Below, piece after piece: positions 1 to 9,861 of a stretch of 26,957 bases of DNA (positions are counted from its first letter, which is position 1; the number at the start of each line of letters is the position of its first letter). Below the pieces are notes generated by a model that saw nothing but the letters and a program-made list of their open reading frames with translations, ran no database searches and was not told the origin of the DNA. This stretch comes from Lingula anatina (taxonomy: Eukaryota; Brachiopoda; Lingulata; Lingulida; Lingulidae). A program made the translations under genes and the position numbers. The stretch covers positions 63,543 to 90,499 of the forward strand of contig NW_019775407.1 of the NCBI RefSeq assembly GCF_001039355.2, given 5' to 3'.

Positions 1-89
1 AAAGTTTGAAAAGGTGCAAACATGTTGCAATGTGTTGCTTTAAAAAGACAATCATATCTATGACACACATTAGGAATATTTTACATTAC

Positions 90-320
90 CTCTATGGGCC
101 ATTGGAGTATCTCATACTCATCAGAACCATCAATGTCAGGGACGTTCTCGTAAACTCTCGTCTCTGCAAGTCTCGTTCCCGCATCATCATTGACAGGGTA
201 GTTTTTTTCTGACTTAAATTTCTTCGGATGAAACCACCTCCCCCAGCGGTGTGATCCTTTCACAAACTTTAGAGTGGTTTCAGCGGGAACAGAATCTATT
301 GGCATCCATATTGAGCAGTT
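90..320 (-). CDS. PhyH-family gene, coding exon 3
   Basis: 231 nt, acceptor TTGTTTCAG| and donor GAG|GTAATG. Encodes residues 130-206 with CSIWMPIDSV and KGSHRWG of the double-stranded beta-helix. Its phase-0 end predicts another exon left of the window. Confidence 0.88.
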
Positions 321-1377
321 CTGAAACAATACCCTTTTAAATGTAGTGACATGGAGAAGTCTCATTGCTGATATTTGATGAAACTGATATCGTCAATTTG
401 TGCTTCATAAATGTATGAAGTGAGAGCATAAATGCCTTGTCACGTACATAAATCAGTTTCAAACAAAAAAAAATTGAAAAATATGCAACGCATTGAATCC
501 TTCGGGCAACAGAAAATGCTTTTCAACCTGTACTTTCTTCAAATTACTGGTTGTAAATCTGACCTACTTACATGTATTTTCCCTCAAGTTCGTAAAGAAA
601 AGAAAGTAAACAGAAAACGTTTGTGCAAATATTTATTTTGGAAATAGTGAAAACAATATTCAAGTTTTTAAAAGATATATGACGATATTTGGTCAGGTAT
701 ATCGATAATGATTTGACATACATGCATCCACTCGGTAATACACGTACCGGTAGACATATCTAATTTAGGTATTGACAACCCATGCATGGTGAGCACGTGG
801 TCTTCACATTTCAGCCTTTCTACACACCTTAAATCCATCAACAGGATAGTAAGCCTGATCGTGATGCCAGGGAGTGGCTTTAAGTGTATGAGGGTCTTTG
901 GTTAACACGTGCTCGTGGTAAAAGATAGCAACCTGGGTGGAGAATAGAGACGGTTAATTCATAATCTGCGACCTGGAGGTGTCACAGCTGCTCAGTTTTA
1001 CTCTAAAAGTGTTGAGTGTAAATAAAAAATAAATAATACCTAGAGACATATGTACAACTGCAACATATATTTATATACATGCTATATATACCTACCGGAG
1101 ACTGCATCAACGTCCCAGCAATTTCAGCTGCAGGAGAGTTATAAACATAATCTTTAAACTCCTCTATTTCCCTCCAATTGAAATAATCATTGAAGAAGTA
1201 CCCGGTGCCTCCGGGAGCCTGAAGTCGTTCGCTGTACTGACTCGATCTAGCGAGGTTTTTCTCTATCCCGGCGGCTACCTTCTGGACCCACTCCCGGGCG
1301 AAGACACCGCGGAGACACACGGCACCGTCGGTCTGGAACCTCTGGATGGCTTCCTCGGTGACAGCGGCCAGAGGCAT
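90..1377 (-). CDS. Phytanoyl-CoA dioxygenase (PhyH) family protein, 3 exons, partial at the left edge
   Basis: Three minus-strand exons join in phase 0 with canonical GT-AG sites: 1377-1096, 932-828 and 320-90. They give 206 residues without a stop. PhyH-family proteins are Fe(II)/2-oxoglutarate-dependent oxygenases that hydroxylate acyl-CoAs or other small molecules. Exon 1 (residues 1-94) is the usual N-terminal helical part. Exon 2 (95-129) has the FYHEH segment and the metal-binding H-x-D (H117-x-D119, in WHHDQAYYP). Exon 3 (130-206) has CSIWMPID and KFVKGSHRWG, both typical of the fold. The distal iron His and the 2-oxoglutarate Arg are not seen; they should lie in the next exon, beyond position 1 on this strand. 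Family members are about 290 residues, so about 80 are missing. The ATG is in a good context (GCCCGCCATGC). I see no peroxisomal or secretory signal in this part. Substrate cannot be told from sequence. Confidence 0.9.
828..932 (-). CDS. PhyH-family gene, coding exon 2 with the H-x-D iron motif
   Basis: 105 nt, 35 codons, bounded by CCACCCAG| and AAG|GTGTGT. It is too short to stand out as an ORF. It encodes FYHEHVLTKDP and the iron-binding H117-x-D119, and it joins exons 1 and 3 in frame. Confidence 0.88.
1096..1377 (-). CDS. PhyH-family gene, coding exon 1
   Basis: Encodes residues 1-94, from ATG to the donor CCG|GTAGGTAT. Reading through the donor gives a short non-homologous tail ending in a stop at 1003, which supports splicing here. 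Confidence 0.85.
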
Positions 1378-2239
1378 GGCGGGCTGTGTACGGTGGTTGT
1401 ATTGTTTACCTTAGATATACAGAGTCGATCTATATATATTAGCTTTGGTTTGATGTTAGTAATCACGTGGTCTTTTGCTTACATAACTATTCACTCAGTA
1501 ATTAAGAAAAAAACTTTAATAACCGTTTTAATATTTTTTAGTGTTTAATATTGTTTAATATTGTGAGATCATTTCTAATTATAGTTATACCCATATGCAA
1601 ATTTTCACTAGTGCACAGTGTTGCATAAGATACAATAACATTCTAAAGCCTTACCTGGGCAAAGAATGTGTGTGCGTGATTTGCTTATAAAATGTATATT
1701 TTGAAAGGAAACATGTGACAAGACGTGCGTGTGTAAAATGATTTACAAGATTTACTGAACTTTGTCTTCCATTTCCCAACATAATGCTTTCTTCATGTGA
1801 CAACTGTTATTTTTGGTTGAGGGATCGAGGTGAGAGTGGCTGGTGGGGAGTGGGGGGGTGGAGGGTAACATTTTTTTTCAATTTGAGTTAGGTTATGACG
1901 GATTAAATTTAACCTAAAGTACGAAAGAATTTGTCAATTTTGCACTCTAACGAAAATCGGTATTTACAAGTTCCACGTTAATCGCCACAAAAAAAAAGGA
2001 TGCGACATCAGTCAAAAATCATACCGAGTATACAGTCTTTGTTATGATAACGTTTGGTTTGCACCTCATGCTGTCTGTGATATTTCACAAGTAAGCACAC
2101 TCCGCGCTTGGCGTTTGTAACATGTGATTGTCGCAGGTTGTGAAAACTGAGGGACAATCTGTACATAAATCATAATCTACTAGGAATGGATCATATATCT
2201 TTCAAATAAACTGTGGTCTAAAATTTATGACAGGATATA
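1378..2239. other. Intergenic; PhyH 5' side, no gene seen
   Basis: No supported coding region. About 60 bases upstream of the PhyH ATG, near 1428-1440 on the minus strand, there is an AATATATATAG stretch that could serve as a TATA box. The rest is AT-rich with a G-rich patch near 1835-1864. I see no repeat match elsewhere in the window. Confidence 0.4.
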
Positions 2240-2760
2240 CGAGTCCTAAACAACCAAAATTAATAAAACTACACTCACGCTGTTTTCATTATAAAACATG
2301 GGGCTGCTCGATCGTAAAGAGATTTATGGTTATACAGGGGCGGATCCAGATTTATTTTCTGACAGTCTTCGAAATTATCTTTGTTGATCCATCCTCCACC
2401 CGTCAATGTGAATTTGAAAATCTGACCTTCTTCTGGAAGACTCAGAAGACGGCCTCAATACGCCCCTGTTATACGCCTTGATTCCATACCGACATTTCGC
2501 ACCCGGAGTCTTCATCGCCGCCTTTAACTGCCACCTGCATCAGATATTTTCTTTTTACTGCTTTTAATACAAAGATATCTATTTCAACACCAGTTAATGG
2601 ATTCCCGTATGCAGGTCAAATCTTCAAATGCAATTATCTGAAGAGTAAACTAACACTGTTTCATTTCTTGTTCCCCCCCAGAGTTCTGAAAACTTTATAC
2701 TACGCGACCTGCCTGTCATACAAATTGCTTCTTCAAGAGTTATTTTGAGGTAATCGAAAA
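2240..2760 (+). repeat. EF-hand locus upstream block, copy U1
   Basis: This stretch recurs at about 5056-5396 (U2) and 24565-24915 (U3). All three share CTTGATYCC-type sequence, the CACCTGC-TCAGATATTCTYTTTT segment, the CCAGTTAATGGATKCCCGTA segment and a final GAG|GTAAT-like end. In U1 and U3 an EF-hand reading frame follows about 140 bp later. The end fits a splice donor (TTTTGAG|GTAATC), and CCAG|ATCTAAGG just before the EF-hand ATG fits an acceptor. The block may therefore hold the promoter and a 5' UTR exon of the EF-hand gene. That is inference; the duplication itself is visible. Confidence 0.75.
2336..2467. mobile_element. hAT-like MITE inside upstream block U1
   Basis: A 132-bp insertion with short imperfect inverted ends (AGGGGCGGATC left, AGGGGCGTAT as the reverse complement of the right end). 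It is flanked by a direct repeat GTTATAC at 2329-2335 and 2468-2474. The paralogous blocks at 5100 and 24655 carry the uninterrupted site (GGTTATGCATCTTGATCC and GGTCATACGTTTTGATCC), so the insertion boundaries are confirmed inside the window. (C)AGGGGCGG ends are typical of hAT elements. hAT normally makes 8-bp duplications; only 7 bp are seen, or 5 bp if the terminal C is counted in the element. Confidence 0.85.
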
Positions 2761-2895
2761 TGAATTAAGTTTTTTTTAATGGAACTTGATCATAATTTGG
2801 CGTTTATGTCAGAATTTTTAAGATTTTTAAATCTTAAATTTTTAAAGATATTTAAAAATATATATGTAAATCTTCCAGATCTAAGGACCGCAAAC

Positions 2896-3264
2896 ATGTA
2901 CGGCACTGCAGTGGCAATAATATTGATGGTTCAGACGGCGCTATTTATGAGCGGTAACACCACACCACGGACAAGGAGAGACGGAGCTTGTTCATGTTCT
3001 ACACCTGAACCATGTCCTGCTTGGTTTGACATAATTTCACAATTTTTCAACTACATAGACTTGAACGAGGACGGTCATCTTAATGGAGATGAGTTTGCCG
3101 CTTTAGCAGACTATTTAAGTAACCGATACCCGTTCCTGGAACAGCTCAACAATCTCCTCATAGAAGCATTGTATAAATCAGGATTTGGAGCTCATTCGAT
3201 TAATATCAACACATTCGTTGGTTGTTTAAAATGTGTGTTAGCAGAAATATATCTCATGCAATAA
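2896..3264 (+). CDS. Small secreted single-EF-hand protein (copy EF1)
   Basis: 122 residues. The start at 2896 is chosen because homology with the copy at 25056 begins there and a signal peptide follows; the open frame upstream of it is low-complexity and not shared. Residues 1-20 are a hydrophobic signal sequence, followed by a basic TRR site (26-28) that could be a processing site. Residues 55-66 are a canonical EF-hand loop, with D55, N57, D59, G60 and the -Z Glu E66 all present, so calcium binding is expected. Cysteines lie at 32, 34, 40, 110 and 113. A second loop is not recognisable; the C-terminal half (INTFVGCLKC) may be a degenerate EF-hand partner. Likely an extracellular calcium-binding protein. 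Its role is unknown. A diverged paralogue lies at 25056-25427. Confidence 0.8.
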   Translation: MYGTAVAIILMVQTALFMSGNTTPRTRRDGACSCSTPEPCPAWFDIISQFFNYIDLNEDGHLNGDEFAALADYLSNRYPFLEQLNNLLIEALYKSGFGAHSININTFVGCLKCVLAEIYLMQ

Positions 3265-3577
3265 GCTACTAGTACATCTCACATTCAGACCAGGGTAATA
3301 TTACAATTTTTCTATCTTCATAATTTTTATTCGTTCAGCTTGTTATATCACTGCGTTGGTTAAATTATGTGATAATACAAGACCAATGTGACTAAATTAC
3401 CAGAGATATAAAAATGCTTTTATATATACTCACGTATAATCTAGAGAGCCTATTCTACTGTGCTGGTTTCGACACTTTCCCTTGCTTGCATGTTAAAAAA
3501 TAATAAGTCACACCACATTATGCTTCTTTCCTTTTCTGCTGCTAGATCGTCTCCCCCCATAATCAATAATCAATAAT

Positions 3578-3627
<50 letters not shown>

Positions 3628-3798
3628 GCGCATTCAGAACCAGTTGTTCTGGGGACTAACTAGTCCGCAGATCAAATATGGCGCGACCCACTTGAAAGCT
3701 TGGCGAGATTTTTAAAATTGCTCTGACCCTGCTTGGGCCCTTGTGTTGGAGGCGGGAATCCATTGTCATGAATGCACTGGCCCTAATGTTAGACTGGG
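3265..3798. other. EF1 downstream region with (CT)n microsatellite
   Basis: No gene seen. Three AATCAAT units at 3561-3580 run into a (CT)n tract of about 22 units at 3581-3625. Unplaced, more GC-rich sequence follows at 3627-3780, with no match elsewhere in the window that I can see. Confidence 0.6.
3581..3625. repeat. (CT)n microsatellite
   Basis: Uninterrupted CT dinucleotides, preceded by short AATCAAT repeats. Confidence 0.95.
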
Positions 3799-4024
3799 TT
3801 TCCATACTAAGATCGATCCATCTGCATCGACCTAACTCCCTGTAGTTTCACGCTAAATTGCAATCATCTCAAGAGGCTTAAATGTCTGTCAAGCCTACCG
3901 AATCAGCTAGGGTTAAAGATAATTACTAGGCGTGACAGACGTTTAAACCGGTTAGTTTGATAGCAATTTAGTGAGACTCCCACTCCCCAAGGACATAGAT
4001 CGATCCAAAAATCTGTGGGAATGG
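3799..4024. mobile_element. Quasi-palindromic MITE, copy 1
   Basis: The ends are imperfect inverted repeats over most of the element: TTCCATACTAAGATCGATCC on the left and, reversed, ATTCCCACAGAT..GGATCGATCTATG on the right. Inner matches include TTTCACGCTAAATTGC against TCTCACTAAATTGC. The same family recurs at 25433-25638, also just downstream of an EF-hand copy. No coding capacity. The superfamily is unclear. Confidence 0.75.
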
Positions 4025-4255
4025 TCCCTTACACTGCGTTGCCTTTGCATGTTGAAAGGAATACGGTAAAGCCTGCTCTACAATGCACAGACTAGGGTAT
4101 AACATGTATAACCGCTTTTCGTGTTTACACAATCCCTTTTTGCGTTCTATTTATCACTACTGTCACTATATATTTCTGAATTATTATCAAACAGCAGTGA
4201 TATTTGGGGTCAATGTCGGGGCCTCGAGTTGAATACAAAACAGCTTGAAGGTGTA
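4023..4255 (+). repeat. EF-hand locus downstream block, copy D1
   Basis: Direct repeat of about 230 bp matched at 4853-5050. Shared landmarks are CTGCGTTG, TTTGCAT, ACGGTAAA, GGGTAT..TATAACCG, and TCGGG..CTCGxGTTGAATA. It lies downstream of EF1 and could include 3' UTR sequence. D2 has an AATAAA hexamer near its end (TTGAATAAAG) and D1 does not (TTGAATACAA). Confidence 0.7.
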
Positions 4256-4852
4256 ACCTAGTGGAACGGGATTTATGGTCTGTTATAGAAAACAAAAAAG
4301 TGTAATTGTTACCTCATGGGAAGGACACTGTATTTGTGTTTTGTGCTTAAAAGCTGTCTCGTATGGAGAATAAAAATGATAAATTATTACCAAATGTGCT
4401 CGCCTGGGCAGAAAGGAAAAAATTTCAGTTCCAAAACGCATTTTAAATCAAAGAATTGTACTCCCTTCACACTTTGCTAGCAATAAAATATGTGAAAATA
4501 TATTATCTGTTTCGATTTTAATAGCCTTGCCATGCTTTTGGGGAATAAGTAGAGATCCCATACGGTGTGTTTTATGTTTCTTTTCTGTTAAAATTAGATT
4601 GTGCTATACGCGTGGCGGAGTCCATTGCGTTAGATAAGTATTATGAGGAAAATCAATTGGTGAAAGACGAGTCCGAAGAGGGTAAACGATATATTTATGG
4701 GCTTAACTGTTTCCTCTCATTCCATTTGTTAATCAAACGACCAATATATACGGTTCGCATAAACAGAAACGCATCCGAATCATTTTGATGATCGAAAAAA
4801 AAAAAACAGTACCATACTTATATTTAGAAAAGATTACAAAGATCTACAAGTG
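4256..4852. other. Gap between D1 and D2, no gene seen
   Basis: AT-rich sequence with only short open frames, none with recognisable motifs. I found no further match to the other EF-hand units. Confidence 0.4.
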
Positions 4853-5050
4853 TTGGTCTCTATACGCTGCGTTGTTTTTGCATCTTTAAAGGGGACACGG
4901 TAAAACAACTGTCCAATATGCAGCAAGGGTATTATAACCGTTTTTAGTGCCTACACTACCGCCCTTTGTTCCCTTCTACCTATTACTATACTTCTATTTG
5001 TTAAATTTTTTGAGGTCGGGATCTCGTGTTGAATAAAGAAAGGTTATCTC
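4853..5050 (+). repeat. EF-hand locus downstream block, copy D2
   Basis: Diverged copy of 4023-4255 in the same orientation. It runs almost directly into upstream block U2, as expected at a junction between tandem EF-hand units. Confidence 0.7.
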
Positions 5051-5055
5051 TATCA

Positions 5056-5396
5056 TACATGTAAAACAATCCGGAAGATCTACATTAAAGATGTCTGTGG
5101 TTATGCATCTTGATCCCCCCCCCCCCCACCTAAATTTCGCATCCTGAGTCTTTTCGACGCCATTAACATCCACCTGCTTCAGATATTCTCTTTTTAATGC
5201 GTTTTAATACAAAAACGTCTGATTCAATACCAGTAAATAGATTCCCATATGCACGATGCCTTCAAACACAATTTTCTGAAGAGTTAAATATCACTGTATC
5301 ATTTCCTAACAAAAGCCTGAAACCATCATACTGCAGCAACTGCCTGTCATACAAATTGCTTCCTCAAGGGTTATATGCAGGTAATGAAAATGAATA
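5056..5396 (+). repeat. EF-hand locus upstream block, copy U2 (orphan)
   Basis: Copy of 2240-2760 without the hAT insertion; it has a 13-base C run at 5115-5127 in place of a short C run. Homology stops just after the donor-like GCAG|GTAATGAAAATGAAT. No EF-hand exon follows: the left arm of the large inverted repeat starts here instead. Confidence 0.75.
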
Positions 5397-5809
5397 CTGA
5401 CATATTTATTAGTATTTTCCGTTTATGGTCCTGAATAATCTGCTGCATGTTCTTCATACAACTGTAGCTAACTTTTACTATTGAATATTCAGCTGAGTCT
5501 GTTTCCACAAGGGAATGTTTGTTTAACAGCAGGGGAAGATATTACTAATTTGTGTTTTAAAGACATATTTTTTGAGTAAGGCGGGTTAAAGCGAATCACT
5601 TTTCTGATGCGTCTTCTCTTTTCATGGGAGCAAAAATTACTTGGTTTAAACTCACTGTAGACCTTCCGTTGTATCCCGCCGTTTCAAGCGCCTTCTTGTA
5701 CACATTTTAGATCCTTCTGCAATTACTCCGCTTGATGAAAGAGACATATGTTTCGTGTTTATTTATTTCTAGTGTGTAAATGCTCCGCACAGTTGAGCTC
5801 TCTGGATAG

Positions 5810-5845
5810 CACACACACACACACACACGCACACACACACACACA
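5810..5845. repeat. (CA)n microsatellite in the left arm
   Basis: CA repeats with one CG interruption. It sits at the position homologous to the (TA)n tract at 14053-14099 of the right arm. Confidence 0.95.
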
Positions 5846-6363
5846 TATTGCGATTCAGTTCAATCGCCGATTCACCTAGGACAGTTATACAGTATTCAGA
5901 GAGCTCACCCATGGTCTTCCTCGAATATACATGGAGTATTTTGATTATGATAGAATCGATCAGTAATTATCCATGCACTGGAGCATTCACAAGGCCTAAC
6001 GTTGTTGTTAAATCAAAGCTCAATATTGTGTTGATAAAAAATTGACACAATCAAATCACACTAAATCCCCTCCAATTTCAAAGAATTACATGACTGCATT
6101 TTCAATATGCCGGGAGATGATTATATGACCTTCTTGCCTCACCATAAAGTGCATTATACTGATAATACCTACATGTAAGATACTGTTATAGTTTAAGTGA
6201 CTGTTCATTTGCAAGCAGCTTAGCAGCTTTCTCAGCCACTGTTCTCAATTAAGGTATAGCGAGCAATATTAATGTTATGTGTAAGGGTTCATGTTACTCC
6301 CTACACAGGTTCCATCTGAAATCTCGCTTGTCACTGAGGCATGGAAGGGAGAATATAACAACA

Positions 6364-7018
6364 GGATGTCAGGAACCACAGTATAGAAAAAGTGTAATTA
6401 GTACTTTTAAAACTTTCATACATGATGTAGTATTAATTCAAACAGAGGAAGCCATTGTTTCATAAAATTCATACATGAGAAGCCATGTTGTATAAGTAGC
6501 TTCAGATAATATTTTACACCTAGAGCTGTTCAAATTTCAAGGTCCTTTGTTTCGAAGCCGGTAATCTGTTAGAGCTTGATTACATGGAGTTATTGGGAGT
6601 GCCCACCATGAAGGGGTGGACTTGTGTCTGAAGTAACCAGTCAGTTTTTAAGTTATGTGATGGAAGTTTAATTGATAAAGTTTATTATAAAAATATTTAG
6701 ACTTAAATCTAGAGGGGACGGGATAGAAGAAGCAGAGAGGAGATTGAGAGAAAGGGGAAGAGAGAGGTCATACTTGTATCATGTAGGCCTAACTGTTAGT
6801 GTAGTAAAACATGTTCTGTTGAAGTTACAACATGGAGTCGTTCCATTCTTTTCCGTGTGCAGAATTTAAGACAAGGAACCTGGGAATCTTTGTAGCAGTA
6901 TTACAGATAGCGTTATCGAGAGATGTGAGCCCATTGTGCCAAACCCCTTGGGTTATCTTATTAAGGGGCTATTTAATGTAATGTGGGGTCCCGGGATGGT
7001 CTTAGGATGGTCCCCCAC
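6364..7018. other. Left-arm-only segment (about 650 bp)
   Basis: The right arm passes directly from ATATAACAAC to CGGAGTCTGAACTTTTCTCAGACC, while the left arm has about 650 bp between these points. No clear inverted ends or target duplication, so it could be an insertion here or a deletion in the right arm. No gene seen. Confidence 0.6.
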
Positions 7019-7869
7019 ACGGAGTCTAAACTTTTCTCAGACCTTTATGTCTTTCTCTTCTGTATGACACCTTATAATTGGACTAATAATATTATTTGTC
7101 CAAGTTTCTGCTACGTCTCACTCCAAATTCAATTGAGTCTCTCAAAATATAAATTTCGACCCAACGGGGAAATTATTTAAATAACTGGACACTACTCACG
7201 GTGTAAAAAAAATACAAAATACTGGTGAAAATCTCATATTTTATACCATTTATTCAGATTAAGAGCAAGCAGCCCCTCAAATCTCGGGGACCTGATGTTC
7301 CGGGGAAATAATCAGAAACCTAACACCAAATACTTGATTTAAATAGCGAAGCTTGTTGCTCTCTCTTTCTTTCTCAGCTTGTGATAGCAATCGCCATTTT
7401 ATTCATCCGTTTCTAACTTAAAGAAAATATTATCGCTTGTGCATTGCTAAATTATTCATTGAGAATAGAGACTGTGAAAAGCTGTCACCTCCACATATTG
7501 CCCGCATATATTGGGAATACACGATTGAATTTTATGCGAGTTTCATCATTTCGATAATGAGGCATGTCCGTCTCGACGGACGACAATTGATGTAACTGTA
7601 TGTCTGTATCGATGCACAGGATCACCTTACGTGGGTATGGAGAGACTATCAAGGTAACAATGCCATCAAAGTGCTTTCTGAGAAAAAAACAAATAAATAA
7701 ATAAAATATATATCCCGGTTTTTGTTATTTTCACCGTTGAATATGGAAAGAACAACTACAAGAAAAGTATCAAAAGTTTTAATCATTGAAGGTATTGTCA
7801 AAGGGATGCAACATTAAGTTGTAACATTGTTGTTTCTTTATAAATGTTGATAAAAAAACATTTCCGAAA

Positions 7870-8055
7870 ATAATCACACCAACGGTCTCTTCTTGAAATT
7901 AGAATTTTGACTAGCTGAATAATAGTTTTAAACCGTACCAAATGGCATCGTTCGCCCTCTGAAATACCAAAAAGCGGGCCCCGAATCCTGCGCCAAGGGG
8001 GTGGGGGGTCGGCTTCACATCAGCCTCTTCAAGTAATCCTGGATCCGCCCCTGTA
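7870..8055. mobile_element. Left-arm-only insertion ending in a hAT-like terminus
   Basis: About 190 bp absent from the right arm, where GTTGATAAAACAG... runs straight to ATCTGAAGAAATGTGAATA. Its right end is CCTGGATCCGCCCCTG (8038-8053), the reverse complement of a hAT terminus like that at 2336. No matching left terminus is visible, so the copy may be truncated. Confidence 0.6.
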
Positions 8056-9861
8056 AAGGGTCGTATAATCTGAAGAAAAGTGAATATGCTTTATAGAATG
8101 GAGAGATTAAGAGGTTACTGCTTCCGTTTGCATTAGAATAAAAGAAATGTATCATGTCTATTTGACATTCAATTGCCCATCCCCCTTCCACAGCAGGAAA
8201 ATAGCGAAAATATTATTCATCGATTCCAAAAAAAGTAATAAAAGAGTGAAGATTGTTTCTCTTCCCCTATATCTTTCTCAAATAATACATGTATTATCGA
8301 TCGTCATTTCACACATTCGGGGGTGACAAGCAAATCAAACTACTTTTCAGAGTATGCCTTATTCTTAAGTTGCACTGATAAATTATTCATTGGAAATAGA
8401 GACAGTGAAATTCTGTAAGCTCCACATGAGAACCGCAAATGTAACGGAAATAAAAGTATCTTTAAATGCAGAAGAACTACAGCCCTACCTTACGATGAGG
8501 CGCAAACTTTCCATGAGAATATATATCTATTCCTAGCCGTATGTCATCAAATCTGGTGACCAGTCTAGCCAGGTCACTACCTCCATGTACTTAAATGACA
8601 GGTTAATACTGCAACGGTTACTTTAAGTTTCACAAACAGCATAACTTTGGAGAAAATGTCCCGATCATGCTGTTTTCAAACTTTTGCTTTTAAAGTTTTA
8701 GACTATCTAGAAAAACGATTAGGTGTACTGGAACTCTGAATTTGTTTCATTTAACTTTCAGAATCCCAAATGTTTAAGAGGAGTGGATGGGATGTTTTTA
8801 TTAGAAAAAATTACAGGAGAATGGAACGTTAGTTATTGAATTTTTTATGAGTATTTTGATTAATAAAGAAATAAATCGGCTCTTTTTGTTAATGTTCATT
8901 TATGAATGCAAGGCAAAGTCAACCGCTGATAAATTTAAAGACGTTCAAGTTTCCCCACCCCCTCAAAAACTGTCAATTTCACGTTAAAGGATGAGTGCTG
9001 GTTACCATTAGCAAAGTGCCCATTGTAAAATTTTCCATCGTTACAGTATTTTAATGAGAAATACAGTATGTCGGGGGGGGGGGGGGGGGCAGATTTGCCT
9101 GTTGTGTGCAGTCTGAATGAGAGCAACTTCTTTCTCTATTGAAACATGTATTGTTATATGTAATATGGAGTTATAAGGAGTAATATGTTAAATACTTGTG
9201 GTGTGGCACAAGTAAATGGGAAATATATTGTATTTTTTTTAATCCTAGAGAAGAGACGGAGGGGTGGTGTATTACGGTATTTTCTCACAGAAGCCATCAC
9301 TGGTTTCACTCTACTATATCAAAGTCATGTAACTATACTAGGACAATTTGTTTCAGCATATTCGTTCCCTTTATGTACCTTTTCTCCTAGACCAGCATTT
9401 GTTGGTCTAAATAATTGTATTGATGACCAATAAACATTTTTTAATAGTCTCTGTAAAGAATTATAAAAAATGCTGAAAGAAAAAAGCTGTTACAGTAACA
9501 AAAAAGAAAATATATATATATAATTTGTTAAAGCACTCTAAATAGTTATTTGGAATGTTTCCAATAACCATAAAATAAACAAGGTATATATTGTCCCAAA
9601 TAACCAGAAGGTAAAAGAAAAAACTGAATGAACATTAAGTATACATAGTCACAGTTATGGCCAACAATCTGTATAACAATTAAATTAATTCACAAAAAAG
9701 TACTTTAATAGTTACATGTGTGATATGGAGCTTGTATAGAACACACTACAATAATTATATTATTCAAACTATATAAATACGAAAATAAAAAAATCTATTA
9801 GAAATCATAGATATTTAATCAGATGTGCTGTCTAAAACACTTCACCTAGCTAATACTGTCA

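Larger units (their letters stand above)
5397..8590 (+). repeat. Left arm of a large imperfect inverted repeat
   Basis: Its reverse complement recurs at 12060-14555. Matched landmarks, left against right arm: ATTTATGGTCCTGAATAATC (5420 / 14520); the microsatellite and GCGATTCAGTTCAATCGC (5850 / 14050); CTCGCTTGTCACTGAGGCAT (6320 / 13630); TCACGGTGTAAAAAA (7197 / 13260); CATGTCCGTCTCGACGGACG (7563 / 12870); CTAGCCAGGTCACT (8566 / 12075). The order is collinear and inverted throughout. Compared with the right arm it has extra segments at about 6364-7018 and about 7870-8055. No convincing gene. Confidence 0.9.

Noticed and set aside
1275-1466. 63-codon minus-strand frame overlapping PhyH exon 1
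   Set aside because: Alternative-frame shadow of exon 1; the PhyH frame has family homology and correct splice phase.
2779-2895. Open frame extending the EF1 gene upstream of 2896
   Set aside because: It is AT-rich and repetitive (F/L/K/N only), not shared with EF3, and lies before a likely acceptor. The signal peptide begins at 2896.
3561-3625. Regularly spaced short repeats considered as a CRISPR-like array
   Set aside because: They are simple AATCAAT and CT microsatellites without spacers, in a eukaryotic genome.
5197-5400. 67-codon plus-strand frame in U2
   Set aside because: It lies wholly in the repeated upstream block; U1 and U3 do not keep the frame open, so it is not conserved as protein.
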